This document shows, piece by piece, positions 48,902 through 57,947 of a stretch of DNA of 64,000 nucleotides. Source of the stretch: Amoebidium appalachense. Its lineage: Eukaryota; Ichthyosporea. Each line of letters begins with the position of its first letter. Within the stretch, counting starts at the first letter, position 1. Both the position numbers and the translations under genes were made by a program. The notes beneath the pieces are model-generated. The model did not search any database. It saw nothing but the letters and a program-made list of their open reading frames with translations, and was not told the DNA's origin. The stretch covers positions 4,960,001 to 5,024,000 of the forward strand of contig CAVNZM010000016.1 of NCBI GenBank assembly GCA_963693365.1, in the 5' to 3' direction.

Positions 48902-49114
48902 CTGCGCACCCTCAGTCGTGCCGAGAATGCTGGCAGCAACAATCGACTGGTTTACGGGGGAGGGGGGTATGATTTCTCCGCAATGCAAACAAATTTGTGC
49001 GCGCATACACAGGCATGCGCTCGGACGACACCTTGGGGGTGGCCCTGCTTATATACGCGTGCTGCACCATCCGGGGCGCAGTCGCACACACACACGCACT
49101 GCGTGATATATTTA

Positions 49115-49633
49115 TCATTCTCTACGCAGCCGCCTATTTTTCTTTGCTGGTTCGTATAGCTGCAGCGACAGGATGTCGCAGCCCGTGTCGTGCCAAACAA
49201 AGTCCTTCAGAAAGTCGATTCGCAGAAGGGTTGTTCGCTGGCTCGAAGCCTTCAGGGGGACGGCACGTCCCTCCCCCATCCCTTCGTTCTCAGTTGGGTC
49301 CCTCGGTGGCAGCAGCGACAGCGTGGTGTCCCAGCGCTCCCAGGTCAGCCGGAACGACTTGCCCCAATCTAGGTCGATGGTCACCGCATCCCCGGCCCCC
49401 TCCAGCGGACACGTCGAAAACACCAGGTGGTTGAGTCCGTCTCGATTCGATGATTCGACCGATTGCAGCGGCAGCATCGTGTCCGACAGCATCGTGTCGC
49501 CCTTGCCGAGTCGCGCGTGGAGCTGTAGCGGCCGGCTCGCCACCCTCCCGGCGCCGTGTGAGTCGAACGTCATGCTCGAGACAAACAGCGAAAGTCTATT
49601 CACGAACAGCTTCAGGTCCTGCTCAAAAGCCAT
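49115..49633 (-). CDS. Hypothetical 172-residue protein
   Basis: Start chosen at ATG 49633 (MAFEQDLKLFVNRL), because a TATAAAAAG box lies 51-59 bp upstream. The longer frame from 49681 would begin almost at the TATA box. The composition suggests a globular beta-rich protein (LVFSTCPLEGAGDAVTIDLD, FRLTWERWDTTLSLL). There is no signal peptide, membrane span or recognised family. The C-terminus is basic (KKNRRLRRE). Confidence 0.7.
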   Translation of the reverse strand: MAFEQDLKLFVNRLSLFVSSMTFDSHGAGRVASRPLQLHARLGKGDTMLSDTMLPLQSVESSNRDGLNHLVFSTCPLEGAGDAVTIDLDWGKSFRLTWERWDTTLSLLPPRDPTENEGMGEGRAVPLKASSQRTTLLRIDFLKDFVWHDTGCDILSLQLYEPAKKNRRLRRE

Positions 49634-49683
49634 GTTCAGTTCTGGTGCAGATGCAGACTGGCAGCTCTCCGCGTCCAACACGG

Positions 49684-49692
49684 CTTTTTATA
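49684..49692 (-). promoter_or_regulatory. TATA box TATAAAAAG
   Basis: The same 9-mer as upstream of the genes at 39186 and 60390. It sits about 51 bp before ATG 49633. Confidence 0.6.
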
Positions 49693-50028
49693 CCCTTCCC
49701 GACTTGCGCCTGCGTCGGCGCACACTCGCCCGCAAGGTGCCAGTTCTCGAGGCGCTGCACGACCATGAGTGCACGCTTGCGTGTTTCGGTGTGTGTGTGC
49801 GCGGGGCCGACTCGGGATGTGAGGTGCTGAGCGTGCGCTGCTGCACCAGCATGTGGACTGCAGGTGTGCGCCCGGGAGACATTGTGGTGGCGTGCGAGAT
49901 CAAGCGCGCAGAGCCCGGGTGGCGCAAGGTGTATCTCGAGCTCGAGGAGGGCGCGTGGACCAGCAACCAATGTGCCGCAGGGTGTAAGCGGAGAAAGTGG
50001 TTTCACTAGGGTGTTTTCGCAGTCGGAG

Positions 50029-50190
50029 ATGGACATTTTTCGGACAAGGGGCATGCCACACCGAAGAGGTCGGTCAAAAAGGAGAGGTCATAGGCGTATT
50101 GAGAAGTACGTGTATGCCGACGCGCTCATGCCGAAATACCGGAGACTGGTGCTCCGACAGAGCGTGCGAGTAAAGCGGAAAACGGACTGA
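50029..50190 (+). CDS. Possible small basic protein
   Basis: 53 residues from ATG 50029, very rich in Arg/Lys (RTRGMPHRRGRSKRRGHRRI, RVKRKTD). It could be a DNA-condensing or nuclear peptide. Only the length, composition and lack of an overlapping gene on the other strand support it. An alternative plus-strand frame (49851-50009, MWTAGVRPGDIVVACE...) precedes it; I could not decide whether either is expressed. Confidence 0.3.
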   Translation: MDIFRTRGMPHRRGRSKRRGHRRIEKYVYADALMPKYRRLVLRQSVRVKRKTD

Positions 50191-50264
50191 GATTTATTCT
50201 GTCGATATCGATGTTGGAAAAATCACATACCATTATGCACATAACCACCGACCCGAATTAAGTT

Positions 50265-50425
50265 TGACAACCCGAGGTTACATCAATGACAAATATACGA
50301 TTCTACAACAACCCCGAATGAATTCTATCGCTTGCACACGAAACAAGTACCCGAGATTACATCAATAATAAATATACGATTCTACAACAACCCCGAATGA
50401 ATTCTATCGCTTGTCACGAAATAAG
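50265..50425. repeat. Two-copy direct repeat
   Basis: A unit of about 75-80 bp with AAATATACGATTCTACAACA and CCCCGAATGAATTCTATCGC is present twice, in the short gap after the MYND gene stop (50470). Confidence 0.75.
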
Positions 50426-50469
50426 TTCCGTAAAAGAGCACACAGACACAGCATCACCACGGCCATCCC

Positions 50470-51879
50470 CTACGGGCCCTGCTTCTGGCAGTCCTTCTTG
50501 TGCTCACCCCAATCGCGGGTCTGGCAGTCCCTGCTGCAGTAGTAGACGTGCTTACAGGCCGAGCACTTCTTGGTGCGCCCGGTCGAGCCGCAGGTGGCAC
50601 AGACGACAGAGGGCAGCTTGTCGATGAAGTGCTTGACGGCCCGGTTGCACCATTCATACATACACATGTTGTCCATGTCGTACTCCGTGGACACGGGAAG
50701 AGTGCTCACCGCAAACTCCGCAATCTGCACAACAGCCTCGGGCGTGGTGTGCTCGAGGCCGGAAGACGCGCACAGTACATGAAGCATCATTCTGAAGACA
50801 ATACCGGCGCCCGTGCTGATGTTTCCGGCATACAGGGCATTGTAGTCCCGCTCCTCCAGCACGTAGCGGTGGAAGACACAGTAGTGCCTAAAACACGCGA
50901 AGTAGGCAGCCATGTTGCGTTCGGCCGCAGTCACCGTTGGGTCGTTCACCCATCTCCGCTCCTCTATAGCACGCATCTCGCCCGCCAGGGTAGCCTCGCA
51001 TTCCATGTAGCGCTCCTTGTTGCGAAACACACGCAGGTCGCCGCACTCCAGAACTTTTAGCATCAGGTTGCAGACCGGGTCCGAGTGGAAACGCAAGTGG
51101 CTGTCCATGGTGTAGACCACGACCTCGTTTTTCGACACCGTTGGGTCTTGGTGGGTGGGTTGCTCCTTGCAGTCCTTCTTGTGCTCGGGCCACTTTTGTT
51201 TCATACAGATGTCATTGCAGAAGTAGGCGTTTCTGCAGCGGGTGCACTTCTTTGTGTCGACGGGCGAGCGGCACTGGAGACATGACACGGAAGGCAACTC
51301 GTTCACAAAGTGCTCGACGGCCCGGTTAGCCCAATCATTGTACACCACGTCGTCAATGTCCTTGCATAACGTATACGTACGCAAGGCGGAAGTGGCCGGC
51401 TCTTGACTGAAGTGGGCAGGGGGTCGGGCCTTGAGACCGGACCGCTCGCATAGCGCCGTCCCCACGAGCATGAAGAAGTCCTGAACCCCTTGACCGAGCG
51501 TGCCCTCGTGGAGAGCCTCATGGTCCGGATTCCCCAGCACGTAGCGCTGGAAGGCGGCGTACATTGGGAACGCGATGGAGTGCAGACAAGTGTCCCAGAG
51601 GGGCGGCACCCGCCCAGGCCCGTGGGGTTGTCTCTCCAAATGCAGCAGCAAAGTTTTCATGTCGTTTTCAAGGACTGAACGGAACGCAGCGAAGCTCTCC
51701 CGTGTTTCGAAGATGCGGAGGTCGCCGTCTCTCGCAACTTCCAGCAGCCGAGCGCTGACAGGGTCCCGGTGGAGCCGATACTTGTCGTCCACGGCATAGA
51801 CGACGACCTTGTCCGTGTCCGAGCCGGGGGGCCGGACGATGAAAGGCAAAGCCACGGCCTCTTCAGGTGTTTGGTCCAT
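50470..51879 (-). CDS. Protein with two MYND zinc fingers, internally duplicated
   Basis: 469 residues from ATG 51879 (MDQTPEEAV); the frame upstream to 51975 has only a TTG. Two homologous halves each have KVVVYAVDDKYRLHRDPV / EVVVYTMDSHLRFHSDPV, then RYVL, then a W-(A/C)-NRAV-(E/K)-HF segment. Each half ends in a MYND finger: CLQCRSPVDTKKCTRCRNAY...HKKDC (about 200-238) and CATCGSTGRTKKCSACKHVY...HKKDC (about 425-463). All seven Cys and one His ligands per finger appear present. MYND fingers bind proline-rich partners, often in transcription repression. The C-terminal finger almost ends the protein. The promoter region (52080-52280) is rich in ATTGG motifs. Confidence 0.8.
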   Translation of the reverse strand: MDQTPEEAVALPFIVRPPGSDTDKVVVYAVDDKYRLHRDPVSARLLEVARDGDLRIFETRESFAAFRSVLENDMKTLLLHLERQPHGPGRVPPLWDTCLHSIAFPMYAAFQRYVLGNPDHEALHEGTLGQGVQDFFMLVGTALCERSGLKARPPAHFSQEPATSALRTYTLCKDIDDVVYNDWANRAVEHFVNELPSVSCLQCRSPVDTKKCTRCRNAYFCNDICMKQKWPEHKKDCKEQPTHQDPTVSKNEVVVYTMDSHLRFHSDPVCNLMLKVLECGDLRVFRNKERYMECEATLAGEMRAIEERRWVNDPTVTAAERNMAAYFACFRHYCVFHRYVLEERDYNALYAGNISTGAGIVFRMMLHVLCASSGLEHTTPEAVVQIAEFAVSTLPVSTEYDMDNMCMYEWCNRAVKHFIDKLPSVVCATCGSTGRTKKCSACKHVYYCSRDCQTRDWGEHKKDCQKQGP

Positions 51880-52079
51880 GCTTGTGCGTGAATGCCAGCG
51901 TGTGGTGATTTGTCTAGTGAAACGATCCGCTAAGAAAGGCGAGAAAGAGGGACGTGGTGAGATGTCTGGCAACAATCGTTTGGCTGGGAGTTGTTGTGAG
52001 GGAGAATGTGTGAAAGCGTGAAAGTGACAGGATTGGCCTCGTGTTGGTCTCTTATGTAGGATCGGTTTTCAGAAAGTAC

Positions 52080-52290
52080 TGGTATGGCATGTCCACAGCG
52101 CCATTTGATTGGAGTTCAATTCGCGCGCTGATTGGTTGGCAGGGATGGTGATCTAGGTTGAGCTAATGTGATTGGTTCGCAAAATTCTCACAGCATTGAA
52201 GTGAGCCGCGATAATTAATTTGATTGGTAGATTTGCATATCCGATCTGACAGCCAATTTTGATCTTAGTCATGATTACACCAATCAAAAC
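52080..52290. promoter_or_regulatory. Cluster of CCAAT/ATTGG motifs
   Basis: Repeated TTGATTGG or TGATTGGTT-like motifs (near 52106, 52128, 52168, 52220) and CCAAT at 52250-52285, upstream of the MYND gene. The element's other divergent regions are similar (40020-40090; 60185-60250). CCAAT-binding regulation is inferred. Confidence 0.35.
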
Positions 52291-52385
52291 GCGATAGCTG
52301 TCAGCCCTGAGAAGCGCAGCCGTGCTGGACACGACCAGTAAATAAAAATTGCCACTTCCTCTTCCACACCTGTGTTGTGGACCGT

Positions 52386-52490
52386 AGCGCTTGCATGCAT
52401 GGTGCTGCTCGTGCTGCTTGCCGCGTGCTGGCGCTCAGGGGGGGGGGGGGTGGGGTCTTGTTGTTTGTGTTAATGCACCGACAGCGTGCC
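52386..52490 (+). pseudogene. Duplicated 3' fragment of the small membrane gene
   Basis: GCGCTTGCATGCATGGTGCT through TTGTTTGTGTTAATGCACC matches 52949-53045. This is the transmembrane coding end and 3' flank of the gene at 52691-53008. It lacks the rest of the gene, so it is a partial duplicate. Confidence 0.7.
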
Positions 52491-52690
52491 CTTTGTGACA
52501 CTTGCAGTGGGTTGTTGTTGTTGCCTTTTACAACCACCGCTCTGGACACAAGATCGAACAGCTATCAAATTGACCATATATATGACCAAGAAAAACAAGG
52601 TTGCCAAAGATCATTGTAGCAGTGCGTCCTCCGTCTTGGCGCGCCCTACGTCCCAGCGGTTTTTAGGTTCCATTAGCACTGCGATGCATA

Positions 52691-53008
52691 ATGTCTGTGT
52701 GTGCTCCCCGAGTTGCTGGGGAGGGGGCGCTCCAAAGTATCTCTTCGGAAGGTATGACTTCTCCGAACATTGCAAACCTGAGATTTGACAACCCGAGTAA
52801 CTCGTGGTTGCGCAGGGATGACATTGCCGCCGACCCGCACGAGTACCACCTGACCATCGACAACAGCACGCGCTTCATGCTCTACATGGGCACTTCGTTG
52901 GACGACCATGATGCACAGCTCAAGAGGGCTTCGATGTGGAGGGGCATAGCGCTTGCATGCATGGTGCTGCTCGTGCTGCTCGCTGGCGTGCTGGTGTACA
53001 GGTGGTAG
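52691..53008 (+). CDS. Small tail-anchored membrane protein
   Basis: 105 residues from ATG 52691. A soluble N-terminus of about 80 residues (PNIANLRFDNPSNSWLRRDD...) is followed by one C-terminal hydrophobic span (GIALACMVLLVLLAGVLVYRW) that ends the protein, typical of a tail-anchored protein. The 3' end faces the C2H2 gene, whose stop is only about 30 bp away (convergent). An ATATATATG-like AT stretch near 52575-52583 may be the promoter. Function unknown. Confidence 0.65.
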   Translation: MSVCAPRVAGEGALQSISSEGMTSPNIANLRFDNPSNSWLRRDDIAADPHEYHLTIDNSTRFMLYMGTSLDDHDAQLKRASMWRGIALACMVLLVLLAGVLVYRW

Positions 53009-53036
53009 GGGGTGGGGGGGGTTCTTGTTGTTTGTG

Positions 53037-53576
53037 TTAATGCACCACCTTTCGATGTCGCCACAGCCCACTACGCCATGAGAAGGCCTTTGAGCACCCT
53101 TCCTCAGCGCATACGTAGGGGCGCTGACCTGTATGGACGCGGTTATGAAATTTAAGCGCGTTGGTGGTCTTGAGAATCGCCCCGCATCCAGTGACATCAC
53201 ATACCAACTGTTGTCTTGAATCGTGCACCCGTAAGTGCCTAAGAAGCGCACTCCTGTATGAAAAGCGAGCGCTACACCCATCGTGGTTGCATGCGTATGG
53301 GCGCTCACCCGTGTGCCTTCGTGTGTGTCGTAAAAGCCGTCCAGATTGTGGAGACCTGTAGTTGCACCCTTCGTACCTGCACTCGTATTTCTTTATTCCG
53401 GTGTGTATGGTCATGTGTGCATCCAGACCAACTTGTTGCGTACACCTTACCGTACAACCAGGCCATGTACACGGATATGGTTTTTCACCGGTGTGAAATT
53501 TTGCATGACGTTGCAGGTTCTGCTTTGTTGCAAAAGTTTTATTACATGTTGTACATCTATGATCTGTCATATTCAT
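53037..53576 (-). CDS. C2H2 zinc-finger protein, TFIIIA-like six-finger array
   Basis: 179 residues from ATG 53576. It is made almost wholly of six C2H2 fingers: CTTCNKTF...HAKFH, CTWPGCTVRC..., CRYEGCNYRS..., CNHDGCSARF..., CDVTGCGAIL..., CAEEGCSKAF...HRKVVH. The linkers TGEKPYPC, TGERPYAC and TGQRPYVC are canonical TGEKP linkers. The spacing C-x4-C in fingers 2-6 is TFIIIA-like. Sequence-specific DNA or RNA binding in the nucleus is expected. It is intronless and convergent with the tail-anchored gene. Confidence 0.88.
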   Translation of the reverse strand: MNMTDHRCTTCNKTFATKQNLQRHAKFHTGEKPYPCTWPGCTVRCTQQVGLDAHMTIHTGIKKYECRYEGCNYRSPQSGRLLRHTRRHTGERPYACNHDGCSARFSYRSALLRHLRVHDSRQQLVCDVTGCGAILKTTNALKFHNRVHTGQRPYVCAEEGCSKAFSWRSGLWRHRKVVH

Positions 53577-53693
53577 TTATTGCACCAAAAAAAAAGGGAG
53601 ATTGGCCACTGGGTAGTCAGGTAGTTGGGTTGTAGGTAGCTTTTACACTGGAAATATTTTTGTCCTTTTTATTTTTTTTGGAAAAGTAAGTTA

Positions 53694-54042
53694 CTACCTT
53701 TCGACCTGACTACCACTAAGTAAACCAACAGCCCAAGCAAGTAATTTATAATAAAAACCCATTTTGGTGTGTGTCGGGGTTGCTACTTGTTGTAAGATCC
53801 CCGTGGCTATGCAAGTGAACCGAGAAGGTCTTGCTCCATAGTCTAAGGCAGACATCTTTCGACAAACCAACCCGCTCAAACGACAAAACATAACAGCATC
53901 AAAAGCCACTGAATTGACCTTAGTTTTCGCTGGTTTTCCCAGAATATAATGAAGGGCACTACCAAACAGCTTCTGGCTTGGTTTCTGACTGCGCGCTGTC
54001 GCATTCCGCTCGTGCCACAGACGAAAGTAGTTGAACAGGTCG
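53694..54042 (-). CDS. Partial gene running into the assembly gap
   Basis: The C-terminal 115 or so residues of a minus-strand frame, with stop TAG at 53694-53696 and its 5' part lost in the gap. It contains FRLWHERNATARSQKPSQKL, FCRLSGLVCRKMSALD and a hydrophobic KLLAWAVGLLSGS near the end. No family recognised. It could also be non-coding open sequence, but its length and normal composition favour a gene. Confidence 0.45.
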
Positions 54043-54542
54043 NNNNNNNNNNNNNNNNNNNNNNNNNNNNNNNNNNNNNNNNNNNNNNNNNNNNNNNNNN
54101 NNNNNNNNNNNNNNNNNNNNNNNNNNNNNNNNNNNNNNNNNNNNNNNNNNNNNNNNNNNNNNNNNNNNNNNNNNNNNNNNNNNNNNNNNNNNNNNNNNNN
54201 NNNNNNNNNNNNNNNNNNNNNNNNNNNNNNNNNNNNNNNNNNNNNNNNNNNNNNNNNNNNNNNNNNNNNNNNNNNNNNNNNNNNNNNNNNNNNNNNNNNN
54301 NNNNNNNNNNNNNNNNNNNNNNNNNNNNNNNNNNNNNNNNNNNNNNNNNNNNNNNNNNNNNNNNNNNNNNNNNNNNNNNNNNNNNNNNNNNNNNNNNNNN
54401 NNNNNNNNNNNNNNNNNNNNNNNNNNNNNNNNNNNNNNNNNNNNNNNNNNNNNNNNNNNNNNNNNNNNNNNNNNNNNNNNNNNNNNNNNNNNNNNNNNNN
54501 NNNNNNNNNNNNNNNNNNNNNNNNNNNNNNNNNNNNNNNNNN
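54043..54542. other. Assembly gap (500 N)
   Basis: Exactly 500 consecutive N, a placeholder size used by scaffolders, so the real missing length is unknown. It lies inside the large element. The order and orientation of the two sides is therefore less certain than elsewhere, although the matching inverted ends support one element. Confidence 0.95.
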
Positions 54543-54570
54543 AACACCCCCGCCCCCACAACTATTATCC

Positions 54571-54973
54571 ATGCACACGGTAATGTACGTGCTCGTTGCC
54601 CTACTTGCACAAGCCGCCGCCGCCGCCGCCAGCTACGTGACGGCCCCCCCCGACGCCGGCGCCAACCACCCCGACGCCCACCCTCACCCAACCACCCAGA
54701 TGCACACGGCTCACTGCGCAGACGGCCACCGCAGCGCCCGTGTGCTCGCAGGTGCCGGTGCCGGGGGTGGGGTGCGGGTGGCTGTGCCGCACGGTGGTGC
54801 CGCAGAATCCGTCGCTCGTGCCGTGCAACCAGTTTGTGGGCTGCAGGCTCTACCAAGCGGACCCCAAGACCGGCGGGGTGCTGCGGTGCAAGCGGCGCAG
54901 GGCCACGTCGATGCCGTGCACGCCGGACTTCTGCTGCGTCAAGCCTGCCGGCATCGGTGCAGCAGGCATATAA
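54571..54973 (+). CDS. Secreted Pro/Thr-rich, Cys-rich protein (frameshifted)
   Basis: ATG 54571 gives a clear signal peptide (YVLVALLAQAAAAAASYV). After the CGGCCCCCCCC run at about 54641-54651 the coding frame switches by one base. The new frame runs through a Pro/Thr linker (PTPAPTTPTPTLTQPP) into a Cys-rich module (VCSQVPVPGVGCGWLC, VPCNQFVGCRLY, MPCTPDFCCVKP) and ends at TAA about 54973. Removing one C gives 133 residues. A homopolymer error next to the gap is likely; true decay is possible. Probably extracellular or on the virion or cell surface. No named family. Confidence 0.5.
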
Positions 54974-55114
54974 ACTCTTTTGCGGTTATCGGTCACAGAA
55001 TGGACGCAATCCCCCCCCCCCTCCCCCCCCCCCCCACACACACACACACAGGAATGCAGTCAAGTTTTAGGGGTGTACACGCTGGAAGTCGAAAGTTTTG
55101 TAGAGCACACATAC

Positions 55115-55372
55115 ATGTTTGACGGCCAGGTGTACACAGTCATACTGTATATCATATCTCTATGTAGTGTTATTGCAAATATACACTGGTATAATTTAAT
55201 GAAGTCAGAACCAAACGCAAAGGAGAAAGTAAATATAATGTACTTGGTTTATGTTTCTGCTGCTATTGTGCTTACAGGATTGTTGGTCACACCCTTGGTC
55301 TCCACGATCCTATACTTCGTAAGTAAAAGAACAGGTGCTGGTGAATTCGATATGAAGCACTCGGACTTCTAA
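55115..55372 (+). CDS. Small two-span membrane protein
   Basis: 85 residues if begun at ATG 55115 (MFDGQVYTVI). Two hydrophobic spans (YTVILYIISLCSVIANI; YLVYVSAAIVLTGLLVTPLV) are separated by a short polar loop (KSEPNAKEK). The frame is open further upstream, after a CACACACAG acceptor-like site at about 55051, so it may be the last exon of a longer gene, possibly of the preceding secreted protein. The tail is polar (GEFDMKHSDF). No family recognised. Confidence 0.5.
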   Translation: MFDGQVYTVILYIISLCSVIANIHWYNLMKSEPNAKEKVNIMYLVYVSAAIVLTGLLVTPLVSTILYFVSKRTGAGEFDMKHSDF

Positions 55373-55439
55373 ATGATGGCACACACAGCGCCGGGGCCGT
55401 CACCAAATAATAAAACAGTGGTACAATGATATTTGGCAA

Positions 55440-55690
55440 GTAAGTGTGAGGCCGGGAGGGCCAATAAATGCATCCGTGCATGCAAATAATGCTAAGTGTG
55501 AGGCCGGGAGGGGGGGGGGGGGGGGGGGGGGCCAATAAATGCATCCGTGCATGCAAATAATGCTAAGTGTGAGGCCGGGAGGGCCAAATGTAATATATTT
55601 ACTTGTATTTCTACGGTATGAGTTTTACAGTATTTCCACTGCATGACGAAAATGTGTATGAACACCCACTGTCCAACACGTGCATGACCC
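55440..55690. repeat. Element satellite plus 3'-type repeat
   Basis: Two to three GTGTGAGGCCGGGAGGGCCA / AATGCATCCGTGCATGCAAA units, then TGTAATATATTTACTTGTAT, GAGTTTTACAGTAT and AAAATGTGTATGAACACCC. The latter block is shared with 57660-57760 and 38290-38350. Confidence 0.8.
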
Positions 55691-55804
55691 GAATCAAAAC
55701 ATTACACGGCATACACTGGCCTTAGGCCTGCCGAATACTTTGCATTGCCCCCCCCCCCCCCCCCCAAAAAAAAAAACCAAAAGCCGAATACAAAAGAATC
55801 ATGA

Positions 55805-56246
55805 TCAATCACTATCACTACCACAAAAAAGGTCTCTATTGCTATGGCCCTTCCTGGCGCTCGGCTTGCCCGCCCGAATCACCCCCAAATAATCCAATAT
55901 CTCCTCGTCGCTGCCAGAATAACTGTCCAGGTCGATGCTGCGGTCGGTGATCTTCGCAATAAGGCTCTCACTCAGACCTTCGTGTTCCCTCAAGTATTGT
56001 TTGTATTCTGCCATTACCGACTCGGAATCAGAACCCTCTACGATGTCCGATGTGTTGGCCTCGGAGTCTTCCGTGTCGGTCGTTGTGTCTGCCCACCTCG
56101 ACGATTGTTTGGCCCTCCGCCTTTTGGGCTTTGGGGTGGTTGAAGGGCGGGCCGGGCCCTGCTTTTTGGACTTCGGGGTGGTTGAAGGGCGGCCCGGGCC
56201 CTGCTTTTTGGACTTTGGGGTGGTTGAAGGGCGGGCCGGGCTCTCC
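55805..56246 (-). CDS. Last exon of a basic/acidic, SP-repeat protein
   Basis: The coding frame after a TTGTTGCAG acceptor (exon start 56246, phase 2) ends at TGA about 55805. It has three repeats of RPSTTPKSKKQGP(A/G), a basic KPKRRRAKQSS nuclear-localisation-like stretch, then an acidic tail (TDTEDSEANTSD, SGSDEEILDYLG). It is probably a nuclear or chromatin-associated protein. The upstream exon would lie beyond the satellite array at 56260-57650 and was not identified. Length of the visible part is about 147 residues. Confidence 0.5.
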
Positions 56247-56259
56247 CTGCAACAACGGC

Positions 56260-57578
56260 TAAGTGTGAGGCCGGAAAAGCATGCAAAAATGTTTCTCTCG
56301 GGAGGCCAAGTAAATGCATCGGTGCATGAATAAATGCATCGGTGCATGCAAATAAAGCAAAGTGTGAGGCCGGAAGCATGCAAAAGTGTCTCTCTCGGGA
56401 GGCCAAATAAATGCATCGGTGCAGCAAAGTGTGAGGCCGGAAGCATGCAAAAAATGCTAAGTGTGATGCCGGGGGGCCAAATAAATGCATCCGTGCATGC
56501 AGGGGGGGGGGGGGGGTGGGCATGCATCCGCGCATGCAGCGGGGGGGTGGGCATGCATCCGTGTGAGGCCGGGGCATGCAAAAAGTATCTCTCGGCAGGC
56601 CAAATAGTGTGAGGCCGGAACAAAGTGTCTCTCTCGGCAGGCCAAATAAATGCATCGGTGCATGCAAATAATGCAAAGTGTGAGACCGGAAGCATGCAAA
56701 AGTGTCTCTCTCGGGAGGCCAAATAAATGCATCGGTGCATGAATAAATGCACCGGTGCATGCAAATAATGCAAAGTGTGAGACCGGAAGCATGCAAAAGT
56801 GTCTCTCTCGGGAGGCCAAATAAATGCATCGGTGCATGAATAAATGCATCGGTGCATGCAAATAATGCAAAGTGTGAGACCGGAAGCATGCAAAAGTGTC
56901 TCTCTCGGGAGGCCAAATAAATGCATCGGTGCATGCAAATAATGCAAAGTGTGAGGCCGGAAGCATGCAAAAGTGTCTCTCTCGGGAGGCCAAATAAATG
57001 CATCGGTGCATGCAAATAATGCAAAGTGTGAGGCCGGAAGCATGCAAAAGTGTCTCTCTCGGGAGGCCAAATAAATGCATCGGTGCATGAATAAATGCAT
57101 CGGTGCATGCAAATAATGCAAAGTGTGAGGCCGGAAGCATGCAAAAGTGTCTCTCTCGGGAGGCCAAATAAATGCATCGGTGCATGAATAAATGCATCGG
57201 TGCATGCAAATAATGCAAAGTGTGAGGCCGGAAGCATGCAAAAGTGTCTCTCTCGGGAGGCCAAATAAATGCATCGGTGCATGCAAATAATGCAAAGTGT
57301 GAGACCGGAAGCATGCAAAAGTGTCTCTCTCGGGAGGCCAAATAAATGCATCGGTGCATGCAAATAATGCGGTGCATGCAAATAATGCAAAGTGTGAGGC
57401 CGGAAGCATTCATCGGTGCATGCAAATAATGCAAAGTGTGAGGCCGGAAGCATGCAAAAAATGCTAAGTGTGAGGCCGGGGGGGGCAAATAAATGCATCC
57501 GTGCATGCAGGGGGGGGGGGGTGGGCAAATGCATCCGTGCATGCAGGGGGGGGGTGGGCAAATGCATCCGTGCATGCA

Positions 57579-57611
<33 letters not shown>

Positions 57612-57655
57612 AATGCATCCGTGTGAGGCCGGGGCATGCAAAAGCTAAATGCATC
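56260..57655. repeat. Satellite array, about 75-100 bp unit
   Basis: More than a dozen units of AAAGTGTGAGGCCGGAAGCA, TGCAAAAGTGTCTCTCTCGG, GAGGCCAAATAAATGCATCG and GTGCATGCAAATAATGC. They grade into poly-G-containing variants at 56490-56560 and 57470-57610. The satellite is confined to the element in this window. Confidence 0.92.
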
Positions 57656-57850
57656 CGTGGTGGCACACGTGTCTTTTTAATGTAATATATTTATTCACTG
57701 CATGAGTTTTACATAGTATCGAAAATGTGTATGAACACTCCGCTGTCGAACACGTGTATGACCCCCCTCCCCTCTCCCACAACATACACTCGGAAACCCC
57801 CCCCCCCCCACAAAAAAAAATACACTCGGTTGCTTGCAAAAACTATTACC
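57648..57850. repeat. 3'-type repeat, copy near the RGG gene end
   Basis: GGTGGCACACGTGTCTTTTT, TTTTACATAGTATCGAAAAT and TACACTCGG(T)T landmarks, shared with 38268-38400. It lies downstream of the minus-strand gene ending at 57948. Confidence 0.75.
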
Positions 57851-57947
57851 CCCCCCCTCAAAAAAAATAATAACATATAACCGATTGCTTGCAAAAAACA
57901 CTAAGTAAAGCATAACGAAGCATGCCACTACCCCCCCCCCCCCCCTC

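Noticed and set aside
53694-55122. Reading frames running through the 500-N gap on both strands
   Set aside because: The N run has no stops by construction. Only the parts outside the gap can be judged.
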